Source of the DNA: a virus
Virus record (IMG/VR): IMGVR_UViG_3300037189_017574
Coordinates: 1-25,959 of that record
Direction: 5' to 3' (one strand)
Length of the DNA: 25,959 nucleotides
Below are positions 14,778-22,290 of the stretch, piece by piece. How positions within the stretch are numbered: the stretch's first letter is position 1; every line of letters starts with the position of its first letter. A program made the position numbers and the translations under genes. The notes below the pieces were generated by a model. That model was not told where the DNA came from and did not search any database. It saw only the letters and a program-made list of their open reading frames with translations.

Positions 14778-16598
14778 TTATATTGTACTTGATGTAGCTG
14801 TTGTTAGTGTCACACCACCTGCTGTTGTTGTTGATAATATAACAGTTGATTGCGTCGCTACTTTTCTAGTTATAACCGCCGTTCCACCAACAGATGTGTC
14901 AGGTATAATTTGTGTAACTGACGTAGATGCAACATTAGCTGCTGATGTATTTTGTTGGTTAAGATTATTGATGTTATTCAATGAGTCGTAAGTAGCAAAT
15001 AAACCAGAATAAATAACAGTAGTTGTACTTAATTGTGTACTTGTTACATAAAATACATTAATACCTGACTCATATATCTTTCTTATATCACTGAATCTAC
15101 CAGATGGTATTTTAAATGCTAAGAACCCTGATGATAGATTTATACTATCGCTTTCTGTATATAAAGGCACATCAACCGATATATTTGGATTCTTAATACT
15201 TAATTTTATCTCACCAAGATTAGTCATGTCTAGGTATTGAACCTGGTTAGACGTAATTTGATCAGCTACAATAATCTTCAAAACATTATCAAATGGATAT
15301 AAAATAACCATAATTTTACCTACTCCAAAGAAGGTATCTTTACCATATGTTACACTATCAGATTTAGCAACAACGTTATATTTATCTGACAATATTGGAT
15401 ATGGAACCTTTACAGCTTCTAAAGCCGATGCTACTGATATATTTGCTGGTGTATATGAATTAGTATTCTTATAATTATATATTTTTGGCTTGTTAGCATT
15501 GTCTAAGTTAATCTTCATTAGTTTCAAACTATATTTAGATACTTGATCTTGTAACATACCGTAAGAAGCAATTCTAGTAATCTGACTGTTATCAACTGCG
15601 TCAATTAGATTCATTTGTACCTCAATAACAGCTGTTGTAGTAGAGTATTTTATAATAGGTCTATACTCTACCTTGTTCAGGAAGTCATTATTCACAGTAA
15701 CCTTCATTGTCTTACCTTTAATGTTTTGTTCATACATAGTAATAATATACTCAACATAGTATCTGTTACCAAGGTAGACAGTACGCACCATAAAATCATT
15801 AAAGTCACCTATTGTTCCATTGTATGTGCCATATATCTCAAAGAAGTCTCCATTTACCGACTCTTCTATTATTAATCCAATCTTTTCAAACTCTGGTACT
15901 TGAGGAACTGATATTGTAGTCTTAGCTGATAATGAATATGTTTTAACAGAATTTATAGTTGAAATATTATTAATAAACTGAAAATCTATAAATAACGGTG
16001 TGTTCTTATCTAAACCGACACCACTAGTCAAATTATAGTTAATAGAATTTGTTTTGATAACTCCATTGACTACTTGATTAGAAACTGTATTTAGTGATGG
16101 TATTTTTAGTGATATTGATTTACCCCAAAGTTTTTCTTGAAAGAATAGAGGAGGATTTACATAGGTTAGTTCACCTGATTGATCAAGGTTTGTAACATCA
16201 AAAAAGAAATTTGTTAAATCAAATGTCGTTTTTTGAAAGATATCAAATCCATATGCTCTTAAGTAGAAACCTTGATAGTCACCAAATGTCCAATTTATCG
16301 GTAAATAAATGTTCAGAGTATCATGAGTGACCGGAAATCCAGAGGCATAGTCGTTTTCCTGTAAGAATGTATAAGTGTTTGTATCAAAAACACCATATTT
16401 ATTAGTTACCAAGTCTATTGGAAACAAATTATTTGATGACTTATTTAATGTTGTGGTTGTATTAGAAGCTATATAGTTTTTGTTACCATTTTTAATATTA
16501 ACACCAATTTTATATGGTTCACTAATAAGATTTGTATCATCATAAACATACTCAAGTAGTATGTTAGCATCAAGTTTTAGATATTTTGAGACCCTCAT
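14778..16598 (-). CDS. Large virion structural protein, probable
   Basis: A 606-residue, beta-rich, Ser/Thr/Asn-rich protein without signal or membrane segment. It opens MRVSKYLKLDANILLEYVYD. Repeated hydrophobic/polar alternation (for example FIDFQFINNISTINS and MKVTVNNDFLNKVEY) suggests beta-sandwich domains, and the last 60 residues are a low-complexity Ser/Thr/Val run ending TTATSSTI. This composition, the length and the position beside a tail-tube-like gene suit a tail or baseplate component of a large myophage. I cannot name a T4 counterpart. The start at 16598 follows a TATAAAATA box by 12 bases and a terminator of the upstream gene. Only about 10 bases separate its stop from the endonuclease remnant. 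Confidence 0.6.
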   Translation of the reverse strand: MRVSKYLKLDANILLEYVYDDTNLISEPYKIGVNIKNGNKNYIASNTTTTLNKSSNNLFPIDLVTNKYGVFDTNTYTFLQENDYASGFPVTHDTLNIYLPINWTFGDYQGFYLRAYGFDIFQKTTFDLTNFFFDVTNLDQSGELTYVNPPLFFQEKLWGKSISLKIPSLNTVSNQVVNGVIKTNSINYNLTSGVGLDKNTPLFIDFQFINNISTINSVKTYSLSAKTTISVPQVPEFEKIGLIIEESVNGDFFEIYGTYNGTIGDFNDFMVRTVYLGNRYYVEYIITMYEQNIKGKTMKVTVNNDFLNKVEYRPIIKYSTTTAVIEVQMNLIDAVDNSQITRIASYGMLQDQVSKYSLKLMKINLDNANKPKIYNYKNTNSYTPANISVASALEAVKVPYPILSDKYNVVAKSDSVTYGKDTFFGVGKIMVILYPFDNVLKIIVADQITSNQVQYLDMTNLGEIKLSIKNPNISVDVPLYTESDSINLSSGFLAFKIPSGRFSDIRKIYESGINVFYVTSTQLSTTTVIYSGLFATYDSLNNINNLNQQNTSAANVASTSVTQIIPDTSVGGTAVITRKVATQSTVILSTTTAGGVTLTTATSSTI

Positions 16599-16610
16599 TT
16601 CCGGAAAGAA

Positions 16611-16619
16611 TATTTTATA
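16611..16619 (-). promoter_or_regulatory. Possible T4-type late promoter box (TATAAAATA)
   Basis: On the - strand TATAAAATA ends 12 bases before the ATG of the 606-residue virion-like gene and directly follows a terminator, so a new transcript is needed here. It differs from the T4 late consensus TATAAATA by one extra A. In such AT-rich DNA chance matches are common, so support comes mainly from position. Confidence 0.35.
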
Positions 16620-16629
16620 GTATATATAA

Positions 16630-16658
16630 AAAGAAAAACCTTTCTTAACGAAAGGTTT
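16630..16658 (-). terminator. Rho-independent terminator after the coiled-coil gene
   Basis: A perfect 9-bp stem (16636-16644 with 16650-16658) with a 5-base loop is followed on the - strand by TTTTTCTTTTT. The stem begins within the TAA stop of the 121-residue gene, so transcription of the 307/121-residue operon should end here, before the separate 606-residue gene. Confidence 0.85.
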
Positions 16659-17022
16659 AAATTCTTTTCTGTATATCTATCTTTATTTCTTCGTCTGACA
16701 TATTAGGATATCTGTTCTTAATAACCTTATATAAATCAGATTCTCTCTTTTTAAGCTTCTCCATATCTTTATTTATGTTTTCTACTTTATCAGAAACAGA
16801 TTTTGACTCATCCTCGAGTTTGGTTAACATTTCCAATACTTTATCTCTTAGCGATGTCACACTTTCGTTTTTACCATCTAAACCTTTTAAATCATCAGAT
16901 ACTTTAATGAAGTTCTCACCTAATTTTTTTATATCATTTTCATATGACTCTAACTTTTCATTTAGTGTGATAAATTCTATTCTTATTTGTTTGGCACTTT
17001 GTATTATAGACTCTTCAATCAT
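16657..17022 (-). CDS. Coiled-coil protein of unknown function
   Basis: A 121-residue protein dominated by heptad-like repeats from about residue 8 to 95 (LNEKLESYENDIKKLGENF, then VLEMLTKLEDESKSVSDKV, then INKDMEKLKKRESDL). It ends with a short globular-looking tail (NRYPNMSDEEIKIDIQKRI). Such proteins serve as virion scaffolds, tail-fibre chaperones or complex spacers. Nothing here picks one role. It lies 15 bases downstream of the 307-residue gene and ends in a strong terminator, so the two are probably co-transcribed. No cysteines or membrane segments are seen. Confidence 0.65.
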   Translation of the reverse strand: MIEESIIQSAKQIRIEFITLNEKLESYENDIKKLGENFIKVSDDLKGLDGKNESVTSLRDKVLEMLTKLEDESKSVSDKVENINKDMEKLKKRESDLYKVIKNRYPNMSDEEIKIDIQKRI

Positions 17023-17037
17023 TTTTGATAATTATTT

Positions 17038-17961
17038 TTAACTACTTACATTAGTAGATTCTTTTTTACTCCTTCTTACCTTAGGTGTTGGATTATCACC
17101 TTCTTGTAAAACTTTGGTTTTTGTTGTGTTTGTTTTTTCAACTTTTGTGGTTGATTTCTCAGCCTTATTACCATATACAACTTTATTTATCTCTTCCTTT
17201 ATTTTATTTCTAATAAAACTAGGATCACTTAATAATTTGTTAGTAAACTCATCTGCCAAATAATCAATAATACTTACTTCATATGAGTCTTCCATCATCT
17301 CGATAAAGTCTGGTCTAGGTATCTTACCATCAATTTTAATATTAACATTAAAACCTTGATTTCTTTTTATGTTTTTAAACATCGATATCATCGGGTCATT
17401 AGGTTGTTGAACCGGTTGTGGTTGAGAAACAAACTGTTCTGTTTTTGCTTTTTCTTTTGGTGATGTAACACTTGGATTTGGTTGAATGAATGGTCTAGGA
17501 CTATTATTAACATCTTCAACAACCCTAACAGAAGTATCACCTTGTGGTAAAGGTGTTGGCATTTGTATTTCATCTTCAGGATCTAAGAACTGTCTGAATT
17601 TATCCATCTGATTCATTGCTTGATTAATATTGGTATTAGTCATCCTATTGGCTTTTTCTAATAAGATTCTTTTTTCCTCCTCAGGATCATACTCAGTGTA
17701 AGGAACCGATGTATCTTCCATTTGATTTAATACATCATTTGGTATAGATTTAATCTTTTCAGTAAAAACACTTAGATTAGACTCATTAAAAAATTCTTTT
17801 GGATCGATATATTGATCAAAGAAGTTTCTATCAAGAAGTCTATTAACATCAACCTTTTGTTTATTATCTAGTATCGCAATATTTTCAAACTGGTCTATTA
17901 CAGATACTTGTCTGTTTGTATTGATATCAACAAATTTTTTATTTTTTACGTTTGGAAACAT
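17038..17961 (-). CDS. Uncharacterised phage protein with disordered middle
   Basis: A 307-residue protein in three parts. An N-terminal region (1-130) contains NRQVSVIDQFENIAILDNKQ and several helices. A Pro/Gln/Ser-rich linker (about 135-190, including FIQPNPSVTSPKEKAKTEQF) is probably disordered. A C-terminal segment follows, with NVNIKIDGKIPRPDFIEMM and SIIDYLADEFTNKLLSDPSF, and a basic Lys/Thr-rich tail. It has no signal peptide or transmembrane segment. The layout suggests a virion assembly or adaptor protein, but I recognise no family. A TATAAAATA box lies 20 bases upstream. The gene starts back-to-back with the + strand gene at 18015. Confidence 0.6.
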   Translation of the reverse strand: MFPNVKNKKFVDINTNRQVSVIDQFENIAILDNKQKVDVNRLLDRNFFDQYIDPKEFFNESNLSVFTEKIKSIPNDVLNQMEDTSVPYTEYDPEEEKRILLEKANRMTNTNINQAMNQMDKFRQFLDPEDEIQMPTPLPQGDTSVRVVEDVNNSPRPFIQPNPSVTSPKEKAKTEQFVSQPQPVQQPNDPMISMFKNIKRNQGFNVNIKIDGKIPRPDFIEMMEDSYEVSIIDYLADEFTNKLLSDPSFIRNKIKEEINKVVYGNKAEKSTTKVEKTNTTKTKVLQEGDNPTPKVRRSKKESTNVSS

Positions 17962-17981
17962 TATTAAAAATATATTTTAGT

Positions 17982-17990
17982 TATTTTATA
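17982..17990 (-). promoter_or_regulatory. Possible T4-type late promoter box (TATAAAATA)
   Basis: The same TATAAAATA string found ahead of the 606-residue gene occurs on the - strand 20 bases before the ATG of the 307-residue gene, in the short divergent spacer shared with the + gene at 18015. Base composition makes a chance match possible. Confidence 0.3.
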
Positions 17991-18014
17991 TATAATAAAT
18001 ATAAAAGTTTACCT

Positions 18015-18407
18015 ATGAAACATTTAATATCTATAAACGAATATAAATCAGAATCCTATCAAAAAGTATCTCAAATGGAGAGAAGTGAACTCTATGATAA
18101 GAAGAGTGAAAGCTTTTCTGATAGAGAGATGGAATTCTTAAAGAACTGTAATAATTGGTATAAAGAATTTTATATGCTTAAAATAGATAATATTTTTGTT
18201 CCAAAACAATACACAACTGTTCAATTTCGTGATGTTAGTTATGGACCACCTAAGATAAAATTCTTTATTAGTAAGTATGAAGATGAATGGTTTTCTATAG
18301 AATTTTATGATTCTATAAGATCGCATAACTATGAAGTTACCTTCTATATCTGTGACCAATTTGAAGGAGTAAGATCTTTTTTAAAGGAAAAAATCCACAA
18401 CCTTTAA
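18015..18407 (+). CDS. Small phage protein of unknown function (CD..EG family, member 1)
   Basis: I start at the ATG at 18015 (MKHLISINEYKS). An in-frame ATG at 17952 would overlap the divergent gene and add an unlikely leader. The 130-residue product has a mixed helical N-terminal part (SFSDREMEFLKNCNNWYKEF) and a beta-rich C-terminal part (KIKFFISKYEDEWFSIEFYD). It ends FYICDQFEGVRSFLKEKIHN. The 'CD..EG(V/L)...L..K' ending recurs in the gene at 25393 and loosely at 25035, and the opening is similar in style to MIHLKLFENFNE there, so these may be paralogues. Function unknown. The stop lies in the loop of a bidirectional terminator. Confidence 0.6.
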   Translation: MKHLISINEYKSESYQKVSQMERSELYDKKSESFSDREMEFLKNCNNWYKEFYMLKIDNIFVPKQYTTVQFRDVSYGPPKIKFFISKYEDEWFSIEFYDSIRSHNYEVTFYICDQFEGVRSFLKEKIHNL

Positions 18408-18420
18408 GATTGTGGATTTT
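18390..18420. terminator. Bidirectional terminator between convergent genes
   Basis: A perfect 11-bp inverted repeat (18390-18400 with 18410-18420) encloses a 9-base loop that contains the TAA of the + gene. Read on +, it is followed by a T-rich run (ATTTTTC). Read on -, the stem runs into TTTTTTCC. It can end both the 18015 gene and the gp32-like gene, whose stop is 8 bases away. Confidence 0.88.
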
Positions 18421-18427
18421 ATTTTTC

Positions 18428-19393
18428 TTAGTTTAAATCGTCGAAGAAATCATCATCATCATCCGAACCACCACTTGTAGAAGTTGGTGTGTATGACTCT
18501 TCAAAATCAAAATCATTAGCCGTTGCTACAGTTTCTTTCTTGAAGTTACCAGAAGATTTACCAGTTAGATAAGCAATAATCTCATTTACCTTAGATTGTT
18601 GATCTTCAGATAATCTCTTTGGAGAAAATTCTTCTAATTCATGTTCTCTTTTTAATAATTGATCCTTAACCATTTGTTGAGCTTTAGGTTCAATTTTACC
18701 ATCATTAGATGGTGCATTTTTGAAAACGCCTTTTTCTGCAAACCATATTGGTAAAGAAGAAGTTTCACTCTTAAAGCTACAACCTTTGTAATCAGGATAA
18801 GTTTCATCACCAGTTTGTATCTCTTTAACATTTAATACAAAGTTTTTACCGTTTGCCAAATCAAATACATTACATGGAGCATCAACTTCTCCATTCTTTG
18901 CTGCCAAGATTTTGTCTTTAATTGTTTTACCATATTGGAAAATCATTACCTTTCCAACAAGTTCAGGTTGTTGTTCGTCCTCAATAACAAGAACATAAGA
19001 ATAGTATTTCTTAGAATACTTTAAGCATTTTGCTTTTTCTACTAAAATTGCATTTTTTGAATTAGTAAGACTGTAATACAAGTCTGTTAATGCACATTTT
19101 TCGTTAAAGTTTTTAGCTGAATCAAACCAACCAGAAAGTTCTTTAACATTTTTGATATCAACATAGTGAGTGATTTTCTCAATCGCTGATTGTCCTAATT
19201 TACCTTCTTTAGTTAAATTAGGTAAGAATCTAACAACTGATTTCCATCCTTTCTTTTTGTCGGTAACCTTTTTAAGGTCGACACGATAGATGCCATCGTT
19301 GTTAATTTGTTTTTGTTCATTTAAGAAGTCCATTTTACTGTCTAACCCACCGTCAAACAATTCGTCCATTTCATTAATTGCCATAATTGCCAT
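18428..19393 (-). CDS. 32: Single-stranded DNA-binding protein, T4 gp32-like
   Basis: A 321-residue protein with the architecture of T4 gp32. The core holds KSVVRFLPNL (51-60), SYVLVIEDEQQPELVGKVMI (132-151) and FQYGKTIKDKI (152-162), corresponding to the OB-fold stretch 'ILVI.DP..PENEGKV...FGKKI' of T4. A Glu/Lys-rich linker (about 225-275) leads to an acidic tail DDDDDFFDDLN, which in T4 contacts partner proteins. Candidate zinc ligands are H76, C100 and C123, but the tight Cys knuckle of T4 is not obvious, so zinc binding may be partial or lost. It coats single-stranded DNA in replication, recombination and repair. The start is ambiguous because the first nine bases are tandemly repeated, giving ATGs at 19393 and 19384. 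Confidence 0.85.
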   Translation of the reverse strand: MAIMAINEMDELFDGGLDSKMDFLNEQKQINNDGIYRVDLKKVTDKKKGWKSVVRFLPNLTKEGKLGQSAIEKITHYVDIKNVKELSGWFDSAKNFNEKCALTDLYYSLTNSKNAILVEKAKCLKYSKKYYSYVLVIEDEQQPELVGKVMIFQYGKTIKDKILAAKNGEVDAPCNVFDLANGKNFVLNVKEIQTGDETYPDYKGCSFKSETSSLPIWFAEKGVFKNAPSNDGKIEPKAQQMVKDQLLKREHELEEFSPKRLSEDQQSKVNEIIAYLTGKSSGNFKKETVATANDFDFEESYTPTSTSGGSDDDDDFFDDLN

Positions 19394-19502
19394 TTATTTT
19401 TTATATTCAGGTCTTAAGCCCGATAGATATTATATGATATTGATTGAAAAAGTTTAATAAAAATATTAGTTTTTATAAAAATATTTCCTTATATTATATA
19501 CA

Positions 19503-19530
19503 TAAAAATAGCTGTATAAAACAGCTATTT
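19503..19530 (-). terminator. Rho-independent terminator after the 190-residue gene
   Basis: A perfect 10-bp stem (19506-19515 with 19521-19530) with a 5-base loop runs into TTTTTATG on the - strand, just after the stop of the 190-residue gene (19533). It separates that gene from the gp32-like gene. The latter therefore has its own AT-rich leader of roughly 110 bases (19394-19502), in which I see no certain promoter. Confidence 0.75.
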
Positions 19531-19532
19531 AA

Positions 19533-20105
19533 TTACTTTTTCTTTTTACTTTTTTTTACATGAGAAGTTGGTATTGGTAAACAAAAATCCTTGTATAACT
19601 TCATTCTCTTTAGATTCCAATTAGGCTCAAATTTTTTATTACTCCTATCTACATCTTGTTGTGTCTCAATCCCAGTATCAATCGGGTTTCTTATATACTG
19701 AATATTTGCAGTTGTATTATTTATATCCTCAATCTTATCACCTATATCAGTTCCCTTAGATGCCTTTCTAACTCTTTTCCATTGTTCTACTGAATGTTCT
19801 TGTGGCATCGCCCCCTCCTCTACTACAGGAAGACTAACTAATATAATAGAATTTCCATCTTCATCCTCAGTAAACTCTGCTATATAGTTTGCATCAACTA
19901 TATTAAGAACCTCACCTAAAAGGTCCTTGATGTTTTTAACAGACTTACTTCCATCCTCATCAATTAAGAAATCATAATCACCCTCAGGATCACGGTTAAT
20001 CATATTAACTATTTTTCTTTGTACAGTTCCCTCACTACCTCTGATAAACTGTTCTCTCCTTGTAGGATCTTCGCTCTTTGGTCGAATACTTATTATTCTT
20101 TTCAT
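19533..20105 (-). CDS. Uncharacterised phage protein, 190 residues
   Basis: The product opens with a short basic segment (MKRIISIRPKSEDPTRREQF). A charged region follows (GDYDFLIDEDGSKSVKNIKD) with an acidic strand pair (IAEFTEDEDGNSIILVSLP). It ends in a highly basic tail (SHVKKSKKKK). There is no membrane segment, coiled coil or recognised catalytic motif. The charge pattern could suit a nucleic-acid- or protein-binding adaptor, but this is only a description. It starts back-to-back with the + strand virion-like gene at 20206 across a 100-base AT-only-like spacer, and ends in its own terminator upstream of the gp32-like gene. Confidence 0.6.
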   Translation of the reverse strand: MKRIISIRPKSEDPTRREQFIRGSEGTVQRKIVNMINRDPEGDYDFLIDEDGSKSVKNIKDLLGEVLNIVDANYIAEFTEDEDGNSIILVSLPVVEEGAMPQEHSVEQWKRVRKASKGTDIGDKIEDINNTTANIQYIRNPIDTGIETQQDVDRSNKKFEPNWNLKRMKLYKDFCLPIPTSHVKKSKKKK

Positions 20106-20182
20106 ATCTTATATATTATATTATATTATACACTATATATTAAAAACATATTTCACTTTTTAGTGAGTATTGAGATTTAATA

Positions 20183-20190
20183 TATAAATA
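20183..20190 (+). promoter_or_regulatory. T4-type late promoter box TATAAATA
   Basis: An exact match to the T4 late promoter consensus TATAAATA lies 15 bases before the ATG of the virion-like gene at 20206. In T4, gp55-directed polymerase starts several bases downstream of this box, which would leave a short leader here. Its position in a divergent intergenic spacer, ahead of a probable structural gene, supports it. Confidence 0.5.
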
Positions 20191-20205
20191 AAAATACCAA
20201 TAACA

Positions 20206-20964
20206 ATGAATACATATACAATAGATGAGTTAATTGACTTCGTACAACAAGATCTAACTGTTGGTTGTGCCTTACCCAAGGTATTACCAGATACAGAAAT
20301 AAGGAGGTTTATAGAAACGAGAGCTATTAAGTGGTTCTGGCAGAATTATATGTATGCCGTATCAAAAGTATATTACTATGTTGATAAAAAGGCATTTACA
20401 ACTGACGAATTTACAAAATATAGCTATATAACACTACCTTGTGAAATACAAACCATCCCTTTTATCTATCAAGTAATGGGTGGATCACTTTTACAACTAG
20501 GTATTAATACTCCAAATTTATCCGTCAATCTCGGTGTCACAAATCAACCCTATTTATCATCATATGTTACCACAATTGGTGAGTTGGGTGTTTATAAAAC
20601 CCTTATTGACTCATTATCTGATATGATGAATCAACTAAATAAGTACACTGTTAAATACCATTATAATCCAATGATGAATCGTCTTAACATATTAACTAAT
20701 ATGAAATATGATTTAGTATTAGAAACATATGCCGGGGTTCCTCCAGAAAACTTATTTACAGATCCATACTTTATAAAATATGTAACCGCTTGGGGCAAAG
20801 TTCAAACTGCTGCTTTATTAGGTCGATATGACTGGCAATTACCGGGTGGGATCAAATTTAACTCCGCTGACCTATCTTCACAGGGAAAAGAAGAAATGAA
20901 AGAAGTTGAAGAAGAATTTAAGAATATGAGTAATTCGTCTTTTTTCTTCATGATAAAAAAATAG
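20206..20964 (+). CDS. Virion structural protein, probable (neck/connector type)
   Basis: A 252-residue soluble protein. The N-terminal half has helices (TIDELIDFVQQDL, DTEIRRFIETRAIKWFW). The middle is beta-rich (YSYITLPCEIQTIPFIYQV). The C-terminal half reads LVLETYAGVPPENLFTDPYF, then KVQTAALLGRYDWQLPGGIKF and SSQGKEEMKEVEEEF. That last arrangement ('G.f...LPGG...n..d....GK.E..e..e.l') resembles a group of conserved virion proteins of large T4-like phages, possibly neck or connector components. I do not assign a T4 gene number. A TATAAATA box precedes it. A weak AT-rich inverted repeat (21000-21015) lies downstream, before the membrane-protein gene. Confidence 0.6.
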   Translation: MNTYTIDELIDFVQQDLTVGCALPKVLPDTEIRRFIETRAIKWFWQNYMYAVSKVYYYVDKKAFTTDEFTKYSYITLPCEIQTIPFIYQVMGGSLLQLGINTPNLSVNLGVTNQPYLSSYVTTIGELGVYKTLIDSLSDMMNQLNKYTVKYHYNPMMNRLNILTNMKYDLVLETYAGVPPENLFTDPYFIKYVTAWGKVQTAALLGRYDWQLPGGIKFNSADLSSQGKEEMKEVEEEFKNMSNSSFFFMIKK

Positions 20965-21054
20965 TTACCATCGGAAGGAATCCAACATAGTGACTAAAAA
21001 TAGAAATTTTTCTATATTTTATAATAATATATATACCTAAAATTAACCAAACAC

Positions 21055-21297
21055 ATGAAAGAATTTTTAAAAAACCTACTTTCCGATTCCGGATCGATAT
21101 CATCAAAGAGATTTGCTGGTATACTTGCATTAGTAACTGCTATAGCACTTGGATTTATTGATACATATGGTCATAAAATAAGTGATTATGTATTCGATGG
21201 ATTTCTAATTTTTGCTGGATCTTCTCTAGGATTAACCATTGCTGATAATCTTATTAAGAGCAGGACAACTCCAACAGATACTACTCCGAAACCTTAA
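21055..21297 (+). CDS. Small two-helix membrane protein, holin-like
   Basis: An 80-residue protein with a short charged N-terminus ending in GSISSKRFAG, and two hydrophobic segments (about residues 20-38 and 46-66). Between them is a polar turn (DTYGHKISD), and a short Thr/Pro-rich tail follows. This topology, with both ends on the same side of the membrane, is common in phage holin-like proteins. The 'SS.R.ag...' lead-in occurs in small phage membrane proteins I have seen annotated as putative holins. No lysin gene is adjacent within the window, so a lysis role is unproven. The gene ends at a strong bidirectional terminator. Confidence 0.6.
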   Translation: MKEFLKNLLSDSGSISSKRFAGILALVTAIALGFIDTYGHKISDYVFDGFLIFAGSSLGLTIADNLIKSRTTPTDTTPKP

Positions 21298-21299
21298 AC

Positions 21300-21329
21300 A
21301 AAAAAGAGGAACATTAGTTCCTCTTTTTT
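21300..21329. terminator. Bidirectional terminator between convergent genes
   Basis: A perfect 13-bp inverted repeat (21300-21312 with 21317-21329) with a 4-base loop. Each arm is an A-run on one side and a T-run on the other, so it can end transcription in both directions. It sits 2 bases after the membrane-protein stop and 3 bases before the GMP reductase stop on the other strand. Confidence 0.92.
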
Positions 21330-21331
21330 CA

Positions 21332-22273
21332 TTAGTTTATGTGACTTATAACTTCTTTAAAACATTCTAAGTCTCTTCCTCCACCATAAGATATTGAACT
21401 TTGTAGACATTCTTTAAGAAATTGATATTCTTCTAATATAGTTCGATCTTTATAATCAATCAATATCTTCTTTCCTTCAATTCTATTGGATTTATTACTT
21501 TGGAACTGAGAAGCACTTCCCCAAAACTCTTTGTATTGTTTACCACTAAATGATACAGTGCTGCCTGGTGAGTCCTTAAATCCTGAAAGCATTCCACCAA
21601 CCATTACTAATGTTGCACCCATAACCAAACTTTTTGATATATCAGCTGGTTCTTTTATTCCACCATCACCAATAATTGGTTTTTTAGCAACTAACGCACA
21701 GTCTTTAATTATCGATGCTTGACAGTTTCTACTGCCAAATCCCGTTGTTGGATAAGTAGTACATGCGCTGCCTGAGCCGATCCCAACCTTAATAGCATCT
21801 GCTCCCCATTTCTCTAGATCTTCTACAGCATCTTGTGTTGACACATTTCCTGCTATAATAAAAGTGTTTGTAAACATATTGTGAATAAACGGTATCATTT
21901 TTTCCATTTTAATCGAATGTCCGTGTGCAATATCTACTGTAATATAATCTGGCTCTACTCCAAGTGATTCTAATTTTGATAAAAAATCATAAGAGTCTTG
22001 ATTAACACCAACTGATATAGATATTGGTAGATCTAAGTTCTTCATTTTTTTACAGAATTCCAATGTATCACCAAATCTATGCATGATATAAAAGAATCCA
22101 TTTTTTGCTAATGTAATAGCAACTTCCTCATTGATTACACATTCCATATTAGCTGGAACAACTGGTAAGTTGAACTTAAACCTTCCTAATTGAAATGATG
22201 TATCACATTCACTTCTAGAATCAACTATACACTTTCTTGGTATAAGGTTAATATCACTAAAATCAAATTTCAT
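21332..22273 (-). CDS. guaC: GMP reductase (IMPDH/GMPR family)
   Basis: A 313-residue TIM-barrel protein. NLIPRKCIVDSRSECDTS (9-26) and LPVVPANME (36-44) are typical of GMP reductases. The catalytic loop GIGSGSACTTYPTTGFG (164-180) places the nucleophilic Cys at C171. IIGDGGIKEP (200-209) binds the phosphate, and EFWGSAS, IEGKK and the terminal SSISYGG block correspond to the C-terminal motifs of GMPR. No CBS domains or Arg-Tyr IMPDH flap are present, so IMP dehydrogenase is less likely. The reaction is NADPH-dependent reductive deamination of GMP to IMP, moving guanine nucleotides toward adenine. It is third in an operon with DnaJ and a 100-residue unknown (17-base gap) and ends at a bidirectional terminator. 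Confidence 0.88.
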   Translation of the reverse strand: MKFDFSDINLIPRKCIVDSRSECDTSFQLGRFKFNLPVVPANMECVINEEVAITLAKNGFFYIMHRFGDTLEFCKKMKNLDLPISISVGVNQDSYDFLSKLESLGVEPDYITVDIAHGHSIKMEKMIPFIHNMFTNTFIIAGNVSTQDAVEDLEKWGADAIKVGIGSGSACTTYPTTGFGSRNCQASIIKDCALVAKKPIIGDGGIKEPADISKSLVMGATLVMVGGMLSGFKDSPGSTVSFSGKQYKEFWGSASQFQSNKSNRIEGKKILIDYKDRTILEEYQFLKECLQSSISYGGGRDLECFKEVISHIN

Positions 22274-22290
22274 ATTTATTTTAATTTTTA

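Noticed and set aside
15615-15875. Open frame on the + strand inside the 606-residue gene
   Set aside because: It is the antisense shadow of a long, consistent coding frame and has Cys/His-rich, low-plausibility composition.
21000-21015. AT-only inverted repeat after the virion-like gene as a terminator
   Set aside because: The stem is seven AT-rich pairs with a 2-base loop. It is too weak in such AT-rich DNA to call.
21332-22273. IMP dehydrogenase
   Set aside because: It has no CBS-domain insertion, and its SRSECDTS, SACTTYPTTGFG and C-terminal SISYGG blocks fit GMP reductase better.
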